Of a stretch of 64,000 bases of DNA, positions 29,149-37,322 are shown piece by piece (positions within the stretch are counted from its first letter, which is position 1; each line of letters starts with the position of its first letter). The position numbers were made by a program, and so were the translations under genes. The stretch spans positions 1,226,311 through 1,290,310 of the forward strand of contig BPIQ01000001.1 of NCBI GenBank assembly GCA_026004195.1, in the 5' to 3' direction. The stretch comes from Candidatus Binatia bacterium. Its GTDB lineage: Bacteria; Desulfobacterota; Binatia; HRBIN30; BPIQ01. Under the pieces are notes generated by a model. It had not been told where the DNA came from and did no database searches. It saw only the letters and a program-made list of their open reading frames with translations.

Positions 29149-30084
29149 ATGGTCGGCACGAGACAGCGGCCCGACGGCACCGAGCGCTTCTGGACGGCGT
29201 GCGTCGCCCTGGTTTGCTCGGCCGTGCTCGCGGGGCTCGCGCACCATGCCCGCAGCCACGTGGACGCGAAGGCGGCCGAGCTCCGACGCGAGCTTCCCGT
29301 CTATCTGCCCCGATCCGATTTTCTGAAGGTCGCTTCTCTGGGTTACCGGAACGCGCTCGCCGACGTCCTCTGGTTCCGCACGATCAGTTATTTCGGAGAA
29401 CACTTCCGGAGCGACCGGCTCTATCCGTGGCTCGCGAGGATGTGCGACGTCGTGACCGACCTCGACCCGCGCGCCGAACACGTCTACCGATTCGCCGGCC
29501 TCCTTTTGCCCTGGGAAGCGGGCGATCCGGACGCCGGAATCTCGCTCCTGAAAAAAGGGCTCCGAGTCTTCCCGGACTCCTGGAATCTCCACTTCCTGAT
29601 CGCCTTCAACTACTTCTTCTTCCGGAACGACACGGCTCGGGCGATCCCGCACATTCGAAAAGCGGCCGAACTCCCGGGCGCGCATCCGTTCGTTTCGCGC
29701 CTGGCCGCGCTCCTCTACGCGGAGCAGTACGGGCCCGAGACCGCCAAACGCTTCCTCGCCGAGCTCCGGGAGTCTGCCGGGCCGTCCATGCGTGCCGTGA
29801 TCGAACAGAGACTCCTGGAAATCGAGCTCGGCACGAACCTGAAAAAGCTCGAAGACGCCGTGCGCCGCTATCGGACCGAGCACGGCCACAACCCGGCGAC
29901 CCTCGACGAGCTCGTGAGCGGCGGGCTTCTGCGGGAAATTCCCCCCGAGCCCTTCGGCGGCCATTATCGGTACGACCCCGCGACCGGAGAGGTGTCGTCC
30001 TCGCGCGGCCACCGCCCGCTGCGACTTTACGTGAGCCCGAGGCGGCAAAAACTCCTGCGTGGCGAACGCTGGAGGGATCTATGA
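29149..30084 (+). CDS. Membrane-anchored TPR protein with a GspG-like C-terminal module
   Basis: A 311-residue protein, not firmly identified. One N-terminal transmembrane helix (about residues 16-34) is followed by TPR-like helical repeats (about 60-215, e.g. AGISLLKKGLRVFPDSWNLH). The last 85 residues resemble the tail of GspG-type pseudopilins: LKKLEDAVRRYRTEHGHNP, then LDELVSGGLLREIPPEPFGG and YRYDPATGEV. ATG 29149 is chosen because the predicted sigma-54 transcript begins near 29123; starts at 29065 and 29104 lie upstream of that. The stop overlaps the ABC ATPase start. By position it may act like PilG of Myxococcus, but similarity is not established. Confidence 0.65.
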   Translation: MVGTRQRPDGTERFWTACVALVCSAVLAGLAHHARSHVDAKAAELRRELPVYLPRSDFLKVASLGYRNALADVLWFRTISYFGEHFRSDRLYPWLARMCDVVTDLDPRAEHVYRFAGLLLPWEAGDPDAGISLLKKGLRVFPDSWNLHFLIAFNYFFFRNDTARAIPHIRKAAELPGAHPFVSRLAALLYAEQYGPETAKRFLAELRESAGPSMRAVIEQRLLEIELGTNLKKLEDAVRRYRTEHGHNPATLDELVSGGLLREIPPEPFGGHYRYDPATGEVSSSRGHRPLRLYVSPRRQKLLRGERWRDL

Positions 30085-31016
30085 GCGGCCCGCTCCTGCA
30101 GGTCGAAGGTCTCACGAAAGTCTTCCGCAATCCCTGGACCTTCCGAACGTTCCGTGCCGTCTCGGACCTTTCGTTCACGCTCCGCGAGGGCGAAATCTTC
30201 GGCCTGATCGGCCACAACGGCGCGGGGAAAACGACCACGTTCAAGCTCCTGCTCGGCCTCCTTCGGCCCACCCGCGGACGGGCGCTTTTCTGCGACGTAC
30301 CGAGTGCGAGTCTCGAGGCCCGGCGGCAAATCGGTTTTCTGCCCGAACACCCCTACTTCTACGAGTACCTCAGCGTCGCGGAGACCCTCGACTTCTACGC
30401 CAGGCTCTGCGGACTCCGAGGAAGGGAGCGACAGTCGCGGGTCGCCGAGCTGCTCCGGGAGCTCCGGCTCGAGCCCAAGCGCGACGCTCCCCTGCGATCC
30501 CTTTCGAAGGGAACGCTCCAGCGGGTGGGAATCGCCCAGGCCATCGTGCACCGCCCGAGGCTCGTCATCCTGGACGAGCCCATGTCCGGACTCGATCCCG
30601 GAGGGCGGCGGGCGGTACGGGAGCTGGTCCGAGGTTGGAAGGAAGAAGGCACGACCGTCGTGTTCTCCTCGCACATCCTCCCGGACGCCGAAACGCTCTG
30701 CGATCGGGTGGGGATCCTCGCCTACGGGAAACTCCGGGAGGTGGTGGATCTTCGCGGCTGGGCGCGGGAGAGTACGGCGGCGTTCCGTCTCCAGGCCAGA
30801 ACCGCCTCGCTTCCGCCGGAACTCGAACGGTTCGTGCTCAACGGATTCGACCGCAGCACCGGTACCTACACGCTCCACGTACCCCGCGAAGCGCTCGCCA
30901 CCGTCGTCTCGGTCCTCGAACGGCAGGGCGGGGAGATCGAATCCGTCCTCCCGATTCGCCCTTCTCTCGAGGAGCGTTTTCTGGCCTATGTTCGTCCCGA
31001 AGAACTCACGGACTGA
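30081..31016 (+). CDS. ABC transporter ATP-binding protein (PilH-like)
   Basis: The ATPase of an ABC exporter, 311 residues. Walker A is GHNGAGKTTT (about residue 41), the signature is SLSKGTLQRVG, and Walker B is LVILDEPMSGLDP. The last 90 residues form a C-terminal extension ending 'SLEERFLAYV', typical of ABC-2 drug/polysaccharide ATPases. The matching permease is at 32709, split off by a TMTC-like gene. A similar ATPase-permease pair, PilH-PilI, is required for pilus export in Myxococcus xanthus, so a pilus role is likely here. ATG overlaps the previous stop. Confidence 0.85.
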   Translation: MSGPLLQVEGLTKVFRNPWTFRTFRAVSDLSFTLREGEIFGLIGHNGAGKTTTFKLLLGLLRPTRGRALFCDVPSASLEARRQIGFLPEHPYFYEYLSVAETLDFYARLCGLRGRERQSRVAELLRELRLEPKRDAPLRSLSKGTLQRVGIAQAIVHRPRLVILDEPMSGLDPGGRRAVRELVRGWKEEGTTVVFSSHILPDAETLCDRVGILAYGKLREVVDLRGWARESTAAFRLQARTASLPPELERFVLNGFDRSTGTYTLHVPREALATVVSVLERQGGEIESVLPIRPSLEERFLAYVRPEELTD

Positions 31017-32712
31017 CCTGAGGCTCGTCCTCTGCCTCTCGCTCCTGGCGTCGCTCCCGTTCGCCAACGCTCCGGGGAACGGTTTCACCTTCGACGACCA
31101 CCTGTTCGTGGAGTCCAACCCGGCCGTGTCCGCCAAGGGCTTCCCCTACCGGGCTTTTCTCGAAGCGTTCGAACCCGGACACCTCTACCGTCCGTTGACG
31201 GTCCTCTCCTACTGGATCCAACGCCGCTGGTTGCCGGGGGCGGCCGCGTTCCACTCCGTGAACGTGGCCTTGCACGTCGTGGTTTCCTGCCTCGTTTTCC
31301 TTCTCGCCCGGCGCCGTCTCTCCCGCCCGGCAGCGTTCGCCGCCGCCGCGCTGTTCGCGGTGCATCCCGTGCACACCGAGGCCGTCACCAGTGTCGTCGG
31401 TCGAGCGGAAAGCCTGGCCGCCGGCGGCGTTCTCGCGACCCTCCTCTGCGTGGGACGATCGCTGGAAAGTCCGAACCCTCGCTTCTGGTCCCTCGCGGCC
31501 TCGTTCTTTTTCGCGTGTGCCCTCCTGAGCAAGGAACACGCGTTCGTCGCCCTCCTCCTGGCTCCCGCGTTTTTCCTGCCCGCTCGGAAGCCGGCAGAAT
31601 GGCGAAGGCTCGTCGCGACCCTCCTTCCTTCGGTGGCGGTCGGCTGTCTCTACCTGGCGTGGCGATGGGCCTTGCTCGGGAGTCTCGGCCTCCCGGAACC
31701 GCCGGATTTTCTCGACAATCCCGCCGCGTACTCGCCGCCAGCGTGGCGAATCGCCACGGCCGCGGTCGTGCTCTCCGACTACGTGCGGCTTTTCCTCTGG
31801 CCGTTGCGCCTTTCGGCCGACTACTCCTTTCCGCAGGTCCCGCCGGTGCGGGCGCTCTCCGACCCGAGACTGCTGGCCGCCGTTCTCCTCTTCGCTTCGT
31901 CGGGCCTCCTCGCACTCGCCACGAGGAACCGGCTGCCGGAAATCGGCCGCGGAGTCGCACTTGCGGGACTTTCCTTCGCGCTGACGGCGAACGTTTTCTT
32001 CCCGATCGGCACGATCGAAGCCGAACGTCTTCTCTACCTTCCCTCGGTGTTCCTTTGTCTGGCCCTGGGCTCGGCGGTGGCAGCCGCCGCCCACGGCCAC
32101 CCCCGCCCTACCGCGGCCCTTTTCTGCGCCGCGTGTGCCCTGCTGGCCTGCCGGACGTGGATGCGGAACGCGGACTGGAAATCGGACCTGACTCTTTTTC
32201 GGGCTACGGTCGCCACCTCCCCGCGGAGTGCCAAAGCCCATCACAACCTCGCGGTCGTCTACGCGGACCTCGGGGACCCGGTTCGCGCGACGGCCCACTT
32301 CGAGCGAGCCTGGCGACTTCATCCGTCCTACGCCGAAGCGGCGTTCGGTGTGGGCAGAATGTACGAAATCCGAGGCTTCCTTTCCACCGCTCTCGGGTGG
32401 TACGAGCGGGCGGCTCGCATCGACCCGTCGCTCTGGAAGGCACACCTGAACCGAGGCGTCCTCCACTACAACCGCGGTGCCTACCGCGAGGCGGAGGCCG
32501 CCTTCCGCGAAGGGCTCGCACTGGTTCCCCGCGACGCCAGGCTCCTCACGGGCCTCGGCCTTTCCCGACTCGCGCTGGGAGACCGCGAGGGGGCCATCCG
32601 ACTCCTCGAGCTGGCGGTACGATCCGACCCCGTCTTGCCCGAGGCACGGCAAGGTCTCGAGCTCGCGCTCGAGGCGCGATCGCAAGACAGCAGGCGGAGG
32701 GTGGGCTCATGA
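30988..32712 (+). CDS. TMTC-like membrane glycosyltransferase with C-terminal TPRs (first copy)
   Basis: A 574-residue protein: about ten hydrophobic segments (residues 10-400) and then three or four TPRs (about 410-560, e.g. AKAHHNLAVVYADLGDPVRA). The first periplasmic loop has TFDDHLFVESNP, matching the acidic DD loop of the GT-C/TMTC family, which transfers sugar from a polyprenyl phosphate to protein serine or threonine. The PVHTEAVTSVVGRAE segment is also typical. It lies between the two ABC genes, overlapping both (ATG 30988 inside the ATPase end; stop inside the permease start). Protein O-glycosylation is inferred. Confidence 0.75.
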   Translation: MFVPKNSRTDLRLVLCLSLLASLPFANAPGNGFTFDDHLFVESNPAVSAKGFPYRAFLEAFEPGHLYRPLTVLSYWIQRRWLPGAAAFHSVNVALHVVVSCLVFLLARRRLSRPAAFAAAALFAVHPVHTEAVTSVVGRAESLAAGGVLATLLCVGRSLESPNPRFWSLAASFFFACALLSKEHAFVALLLAPAFFLPARKPAEWRRLVATLLPSVAVGCLYLAWRWALLGSLGLPEPPDFLDNPAAYSPPAWRIATAAVVLSDYVRLFLWPLRLSADYSFPQVPPVRALSDPRLLAAVLLFASSGLLALATRNRLPEIGRGVALAGLSFALTANVFFPIGTIEAERLLYLPSVFLCLALGSAVAAAAHGHPRPTAALFCAACALLACRTWMRNADWKSDLTLFRATVATSPRSAKAHHNLAVVYADLGDPVRATAHFERAWRLHPSYAEAAFGVGRMYEIRGFLSTALGWYERAARIDPSLWKAHLNRGVLHYNRGAYREAEAAFREGLALVPRDARLLTGLGLSRLALGDREGAIRLLELAVRSDPVLPEARQGLELALEARSQDSRRRVGS

Positions 32713-33476
32713 TCGTGTGGGCGATTGCGCGAAACACGGCCCGCGAGGCCATCCGGAACAAGGTGCTCTATTCGATCCTGTTCTTCGCCTTCCTGGTCGT
32801 GGGGATTTCCGCCGTTTTCGGAGCCGCCTCGATCGGAGACGAACTGAAGTTCATCAAGGACTTCAGCCTTCTGAGCATCTCGCTTTTCGGGGTCGTCACG
32901 ACGGTCGTCCTGGGCGTGAACCTGCTCCACAAGGAGCTCGGAAAGCGCACGATCCTCAACATTCTCTCCAAACCGGTCGCGAGGTGGCAGTTCGTCCTCG
33001 GCAAATACGTGGGCTTGCTCTGCACGCTCGCTCTCCTGGTCGGGCTCATGGCGGCTGCCCTCTCGGGTTTCCTCGGGCTGCTGGAGGGAAGGGTCGACTG
33101 GGGGTTGGCCCTGGCCTCGAGCGCCATCCTGCTGGAGCTCGCGGTGGTGCTGGCCGTCGCGGTGTTTTTCTCCTGCATCGTGGTCACGCCGACGCTCGCC
33201 GGGCTCTTCACGGCGGCCGTTTTCGTCGCGGGCCGAAGTGCCGCGCACTTGCGTTATTTTCTCGAGGACCCGTCCGGCGGCTTCGAAGACGTCGTGTTCT
33301 CGGGTCTCTACGCGGTCCTACCCCATCTCCACCGGTTCTGGATTTCGGACCAGGTCGTCTACGGCCGAGCGTTTTCCCCGGAATACTTCGCCTACCTGGC
33401 CCTCTACGCGTCGAGTTACGCCGGGGCGCTGCTGCTTCTCGGGATCTTCTTTTTCTCACGCAGGGAGTTCGTTTGA
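32709..33476 (+). CDS. ABC-2 type permease (PilI-like)
   Basis: A 255-residue integral membrane protein with six hydrophobic helices (about residues 18-38, 55-75, 100-122, 130-155, 160-180, 230-250). It opens MIVWAIARNTAREAIRNKVLYSILFFA, a common start of ABC-2 permeases, and contains LLHKELGKRTILNILSKPV. The ATG overlaps the previous stop (ATGA). It pairs with the ATPase at 30081. By analogy with PilH/PilI of Myxococcus it may export or position a pilus component; the substrate is unknown. Confidence 0.8.
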   Translation: MIVWAIARNTAREAIRNKVLYSILFFAFLVVGISAVFGAASIGDELKFIKDFSLLSISLFGVVTTVVLGVNLLHKELGKRTILNILSKPVARWQFVLGKYVGLLCTLALLVGLMAAALSGFLGLLEGRVDWGLALASSAILLELAVVLAVAVFFSCIVVTPTLAGLFTAAVFVAGRSAAHLRYFLEDPSGGFEDVVFSGLYAVLPHLHRFWISDQVVYGRAFSPEYFAYLALYASSYAGALLLLGIFFFSRREFV

Positions 33477-33479
33477 GCC

Positions 33480-35219
33480 ATGGATCCGGGCGTGCCGGAG
33501 CGAAGGATCCGAACGATCTTCGGGGTTTCCTTTCTGGTGGGAACCCTCGGCACCCTGTTTTTCCTCGCCGGCCGTCGGTGCCTGTTCGTCGGCTCGCCCT
33601 GGAGCCTCGTCGTTCCCCTGGGAGCCGTCGCGGGGCTCGCGATCGTCTTCGCGTCGGGAATGCTTTCGGTCGGGCGGCAACTGCGTCCGATCCTCTTCCT
33701 CTCCGGAGCGATCGGAACGGTTTTTTGCCTCGCCTTTTTGCCCCTGCCTCCGCTGGCTCGGGACGAGCTCACCCACCACCTGGCGATTCCGCTCCTCTAC
33801 GCCGAGCGCGGCTGCATCCACGAAATTCCTTTCGCACAGCAGAGCTACTATCCGATGCTCCTCGAGACCTTCTACCTTCCCGCGGTCCGGTGGTTGCCCG
33901 ACTGGACGGCTCGGACGGTCCACTGGTTTTTCGGGCTGGGGACCCTCGGGGTCCTGGCCCTGGGCGGGCGGATTCTGGATTCCCCTCGCGCCGCGAGCCT
34001 TTCGGTGGTCCTGCTTCTCGTCACGCCCGTTTTCGTCATCCTCGCCCCCACGGCGTACGTCGACCTGGGCCTCCTTTTCTACGCCTCGCTCGCGCTGCTC
34101 GCGTGGCTCGAGTGGCTCGCTTCGGGCTCCCCGCGCTGGCTCGTCTATTCCGCCCTGGCCACGGGTTTCGCCTGTTCGACGAAGTACAACGGCCTTCTCC
34201 TTTTTCTTCTTCTCGCGGCTACGGTACCTTTGGCGAGTCCGCTCCGGGACCGGCCCACACGCGGTTTTTTGGCCGCAGCCGCCTTCGTCGTCCTCGCGCT
34301 CGTCCCGCTCTGTCCCTGGCTCCTCAAGAACTGGGCGGAGACGGGGAATCCCCTCTTCCCGCTTTTCCCCGAATGGTTCGGAGGCCGTGCGCCTCTCCGC
34401 GGAGCCGCGCTCGACGTGCTGAGCAGAAGGCGCTGGATCCACGGAGAGAGCTGGTGGGAAATCGCCGCGGTCCCGCTACGCGTTTTCCTGACCGGTCGCG
34501 ACGGGGATCCCGCGCGCTTCGACGGCAGCCTGGGGCCGCTCCTCCTCACGGCCGTCGCCTCGCCGAAATTCTCGGGGAGGCGGCCCTTCGCCCGGCGCCC
34601 CATCTGGTTCGTCGCCGGAGGCTACTTCGTTCTGGCCTTCTTCCTGAACGACCTCCGGGCCCGCTATCTGCTGCCGATGCTGCCGCTTCTGGTCTGGCTT
34701 TCCGCGCGTTTCCTCTCGCGGGCTCGTCGCGGCGTCCTGACCGCCGCCGTTCTCGCCGCCATCGTGTTTCTCTCCGCGCACGTCGCCGACAAATGGCGGC
34801 GCACCGAGCCCCTGGCTTATCTCCTCGGCCGCGAGGATCGCGCCACGTTCGTGACCCGTTTCGTCCCCGAATTCCCGGTTCTCGAGTACGCGAACGCCCA
34901 CCTTCCGCCCCGGTCGCGCCTCTATCTCCTGTTTCTCGGAACGCGCAGCTACTACTGCCGGAAGCCCTTCTACTACGAGACGTATTTCTCGGGAGCGCAC
35001 CTGCTCGAAGCGCTCCGCACTTCGCGGACAGAGCGGGACGTCCTCGGACAACTCCGAAGTCTCGGGATCACCCATCTCGTCGCGGGCGAGAGGCTCCTTT
35101 CGATCTACCTCGCGACGAACCTCGACGACCGCGAACTCGAGCTCTGGCGGAGCTTCGCTGCTTCCCACCTGCGCCCCGTCGTGGGCGCGAACGGAGTGCA
35201 CCTCTATGAAGTCCTTTGA
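33480..35219 (+). CDS. GT39/ArnT-like polyprenol-dependent glycosyltransferase
   Basis: A 579-residue membrane protein with about 11 hydrophobic helices and a C-terminal soluble domain (about 440-575). The loop 'LARDELTHHLAIPLLYAERG' holds the acidic DE motif of GT-C (PMT/ArnT) enzymes, and 'FACSTKYNGLLLFL' resembles the conserved positive loop. Such enzymes move a sugar from a polyprenyl phosphate to a protein or glycolipid on the periplasmic side. It sits next to a GT2 polyprenyl-phosphate sugar synthase that could supply its donor. The acceptor is unknown; the operon suggests pilin or pilus-associated proteins. Confidence 0.75.
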   Translation: MDPGVPERRIRTIFGVSFLVGTLGTLFFLAGRRCLFVGSPWSLVVPLGAVAGLAIVFASGMLSVGRQLRPILFLSGAIGTVFCLAFLPLPPLARDELTHHLAIPLLYAERGCIHEIPFAQQSYYPMLLETFYLPAVRWLPDWTARTVHWFFGLGTLGVLALGGRILDSPRAASLSVVLLLVTPVFVILAPTAYVDLGLLFYASLALLAWLEWLASGSPRWLVYSALATGFACSTKYNGLLLFLLLAATVPLASPLRDRPTRGFLAAAAFVVLALVPLCPWLLKNWAETGNPLFPLFPEWFGGRAPLRGAALDVLSRRRWIHGESWWEIAAVPLRVFLTGRDGDPARFDGSLGPLLLTAVASPKFSGRRPFARRPIWFVAGGYFVLAFFLNDLRARYLLPMLPLLVWLSARFLSRARRGVLTAAVLAAIVFLSAHVADKWRRTEPLAYLLGREDRATFVTRFVPEFPVLEYANAHLPPRSRLYLLFLGTRSYYCRKPFYYETYFSGAHLLEALRTSRTERDVLGQLRSLGITHLVAGERLLSIYLATNLDDRELELWRSFAASHLRPVVGANGVHLYEVL

Positions 35220-36171
35220 GTCACGTACGAAGGTGTCGATCGTTCTTCCCGCCTACAACGAGGAGCGGGCCATCGGCGGCGTTCTCGCCCGAATCCGCGC
35301 GCTGCGCATCCCTCACTCGGAAGTCCTCGTCGTGGACGACGGGTCCACGGACGGCACGGCGCGGGTCGCGGTCGAGCACGGAGCCCGCGTGATTCGACAC
35401 CCTTACAACATCGGCAACGGCGCCGCGGTCAAGACCGGGCTCCGGGCGGCGCGGGGCGAGCTCGTCGTGCTCATGGACGGCGACGGACAGCACGCACCGC
35501 AGGACGTCCCGTCCCTGCTCGAGAAGGCCGCCGAAGGTTACGACATGGTGGTCGCCGCCCGGGTCCGGGGATCGCGTGCCCCCTGGCAGCGCAAGCTCGC
35601 CAACTGGATCTACAACCGCTTCGCGTCCTACGTGACGCAGTTCCCGGTGCGGGATCTCACGTCGGGTTTTCGGGTGGTCCGCCGCCGTGCGGCGCTCCGT
35701 TTCCTGGGTCTGCTCCCGAACCGCTTCTCGTATCCCACCACGCTCACGCTCGCCTTTCTCCGTTCCGGCCTTTCCGTCCACTACCTTCCCGTCCCGCATC
35801 ACGAGCGCATCGGAAAGAGCAAGATCCGCCCCTGGGAGGACGGGATCCGGTTCCTCCTGATCATCGCCAAGATCGCGACCCTGTTCTCCCCGTTCCGCGT
35901 CTTCCTTCCCGTGAGCGGGGCCTTCTTCGCGACGGGACTCGGGTACTACCTCTACACGTACTTCACGCAACACCGCTTCACGAACATGTCGGTGCTCCTC
36001 TTCACGACATCCGTCGTGATTTTCATGATGGGGCTCGTCTCCGAGCAAATCGCGCTCCTCCGCATGGAGCGCATCGAAGCGGACGGAGGAGCACGGACGG
36101 TCCCTCTCCGCGCCGTCTCCGGCCCCGGACGCGGAGCGGACGAACCCGGCGCTCGAACGCTCTTGCCATGA
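35206..36171 (+). CDS. GT2 polyprenyl-phosphate sugar synthase (DPM1-like) with two C-terminal membrane helices
   Basis: A 321-residue family 2 glycosyltransferase. The nucleotide-binding motif VSIVLPAYNEERAI opens the domain; VVDDGSTDGT and the catalytic DGDGQHAPQDVP follow, then DLTSGFRVVRR. Two hydrophobic helices (about 235-252 and 265-283) anchor it in the membrane. The fold is that of dolichyl-phosphate mannose synthase and ArnC, which attach a sugar to a polyprenyl phosphate. It overlaps the GT39 gene by 14 nt and the GT4 gene by 4 nt, so all three are coupled. Confidence 0.87.
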   Translation: MKSFESRTKVSIVLPAYNEERAIGGVLARIRALRIPHSEVLVVDDGSTDGTARVAVEHGARVIRHPYNIGNGAAVKTGLRAARGELVVLMDGDGQHAPQDVPSLLEKAAEGYDMVVAARVRGSRAPWQRKLANWIYNRFASYVTQFPVRDLTSGFRVVRRRAALRFLGLLPNRFSYPTTLTLAFLRSGLSVHYLPVPHHERIGKSKIRPWEDGIRFLLIIAKIATLFSPFRVFLPVSGAFFATGLGYYLYTYFTQHRFTNMSVLLFTTSVVIFMMGLVSEQIALLRMERIEADGGARTVPLRAVSGPGRGADEPGARTLLP

Positions 36172-37322
36172 GGCTCGTCGTCGCGACCAGTTCCTACCCG
36201 CTCCATCCCGACGACGCCTTCGCCGCCGCGGGTCTTTTCGTCCGGGACTTCGCCCTCGAGCTGCACCACCTCGGACACGAAGTTCTCGTGTTCACGCACC
36301 GGCGTCGCGGACACGTGGAGGACGACCCCGGCATCGAGGTTCTGCGGCACCCCGGACCCTCCCTCGACCGGGCGCTCGGCAGCCTCCGTTGGCACCGCCC
36401 TGCCGACGCCTTCCTCGCCCTTCGGCTGCTCTCGAGCGGCTGGCGAGCGCTGCGGGTCGAAGCGGAACGCCGGCGGATCGACCACCTTCTCGCGATGTGG
36501 GCTTTCCCCGCGGGCTTTTACGGCCTTCTGCTCAAGCGGAAGTTCGGGATTCCCTACTCCGTCTGGACCCTCGGTTCGGACGTCTGGTCGCTCGGCAAAC
36601 AGCCGGGTTTCGGACTCCTGCTGCGGCGGATCCTGCGGGAAGCGGAACACCGCTTTTCCGACGGCCTCGCACTCTCCCGCGCCACCGAGCGGCTCTCGGG
36701 ACTTCCGTGCGCGTTTCTGCCGAGCGCCCGCCGAGCCGTGCCGGACGAGCCCGACCGGCCGCGCACTCCGGGAGCCCGTTTCGTCTTTCTCGGCCGTTTC
36801 GAACCCGCGAAGGGCCCGGACATCCTGCTCCGGGCGGCGGCCATCCTCGACCGCCGCGGCGCACGGTTCCAACTCTCTCTCTACGGCCTCGGGTCTCTGG
36901 AATCGACCTTGCGACGGACGATCCGGTCGGAGCGGCTCGAAGCTCGGGTGACCCTCGAAGGGCCTGCCGACCCGACCAGAACGCTCGAGATCTTCCGCGG
37001 AGCCGACTTCGTGGTCGTGCCCTCGCGAGCGGAAAGCATCCCGGTCGTGTTTTCCGACGCGCTCCACGCACGGACCCCGGTGGTGACCAGCGACGTCGGC
37101 GACCTCGGGGAGCTCGTCCGCGCACACCGTCTCGGCGTCGTCGTTCGGCCCTGCGACCCCGCGGCGCTCGCGGACGGCATGGCCGAAGCCTTGCGCGGCC
37201 CGCGCGACGAGTGGTCTCGCAACGCCGCTCGCCTGGCCGCTTTGTTTTCGCCCGAGCGCTCGGCACGTTCGTTCCTCGAGCGGCTTTCGGCTCCCCTCCA
37301 GCTCGCCGAAAGGGCGGCATGA
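36168..37322 (+). CDS. GT4-family glycosyltransferase
   Basis: A 384-residue GT-B fold enzyme. The N-terminal part has the acceptor-side Rossmann region (MRLVVATSSYPLHPDDAFAAAGLFVRDFA); the C-terminal part has the donor-binding FLGRFEPAKGPDILLRA, LYGLGSLE and the E-x7-E motif in ESIPVVFSDALHARTPVV. GT4 enzymes usually use nucleotide sugars in the cytoplasm to extend lipid-linked oligosaccharides. Here it probably makes or extends a sugar chain that the membrane transferases of the same operon use. The sugar specificity cannot be read from sequence. Confidence 0.88.
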   Translation: MRLVVATSSYPLHPDDAFAAAGLFVRDFALELHHLGHEVLVFTHRRRGHVEDDPGIEVLRHPGPSLDRALGSLRWHRPADAFLALRLLSSGWRALRVEAERRRIDHLLAMWAFPAGFYGLLLKRKFGIPYSVWTLGSDVWSLGKQPGFGLLLRRILREAEHRFSDGLALSRATERLSGLPCAFLPSARRAVPDEPDRPRTPGARFVFLGRFEPAKGPDILLRAAAILDRRGARFQLSLYGLGSLESTLRRTIRSERLEARVTLEGPADPTRTLEIFRGADFVVVPSRAESIPVVFSDALHARTPVVTSDVGDLGELVRAHRLGVVVRPCDPAALADGMAEALRGPRDEWSRNAARLAALFSPERSARSFLERLSAPLQLAERAA

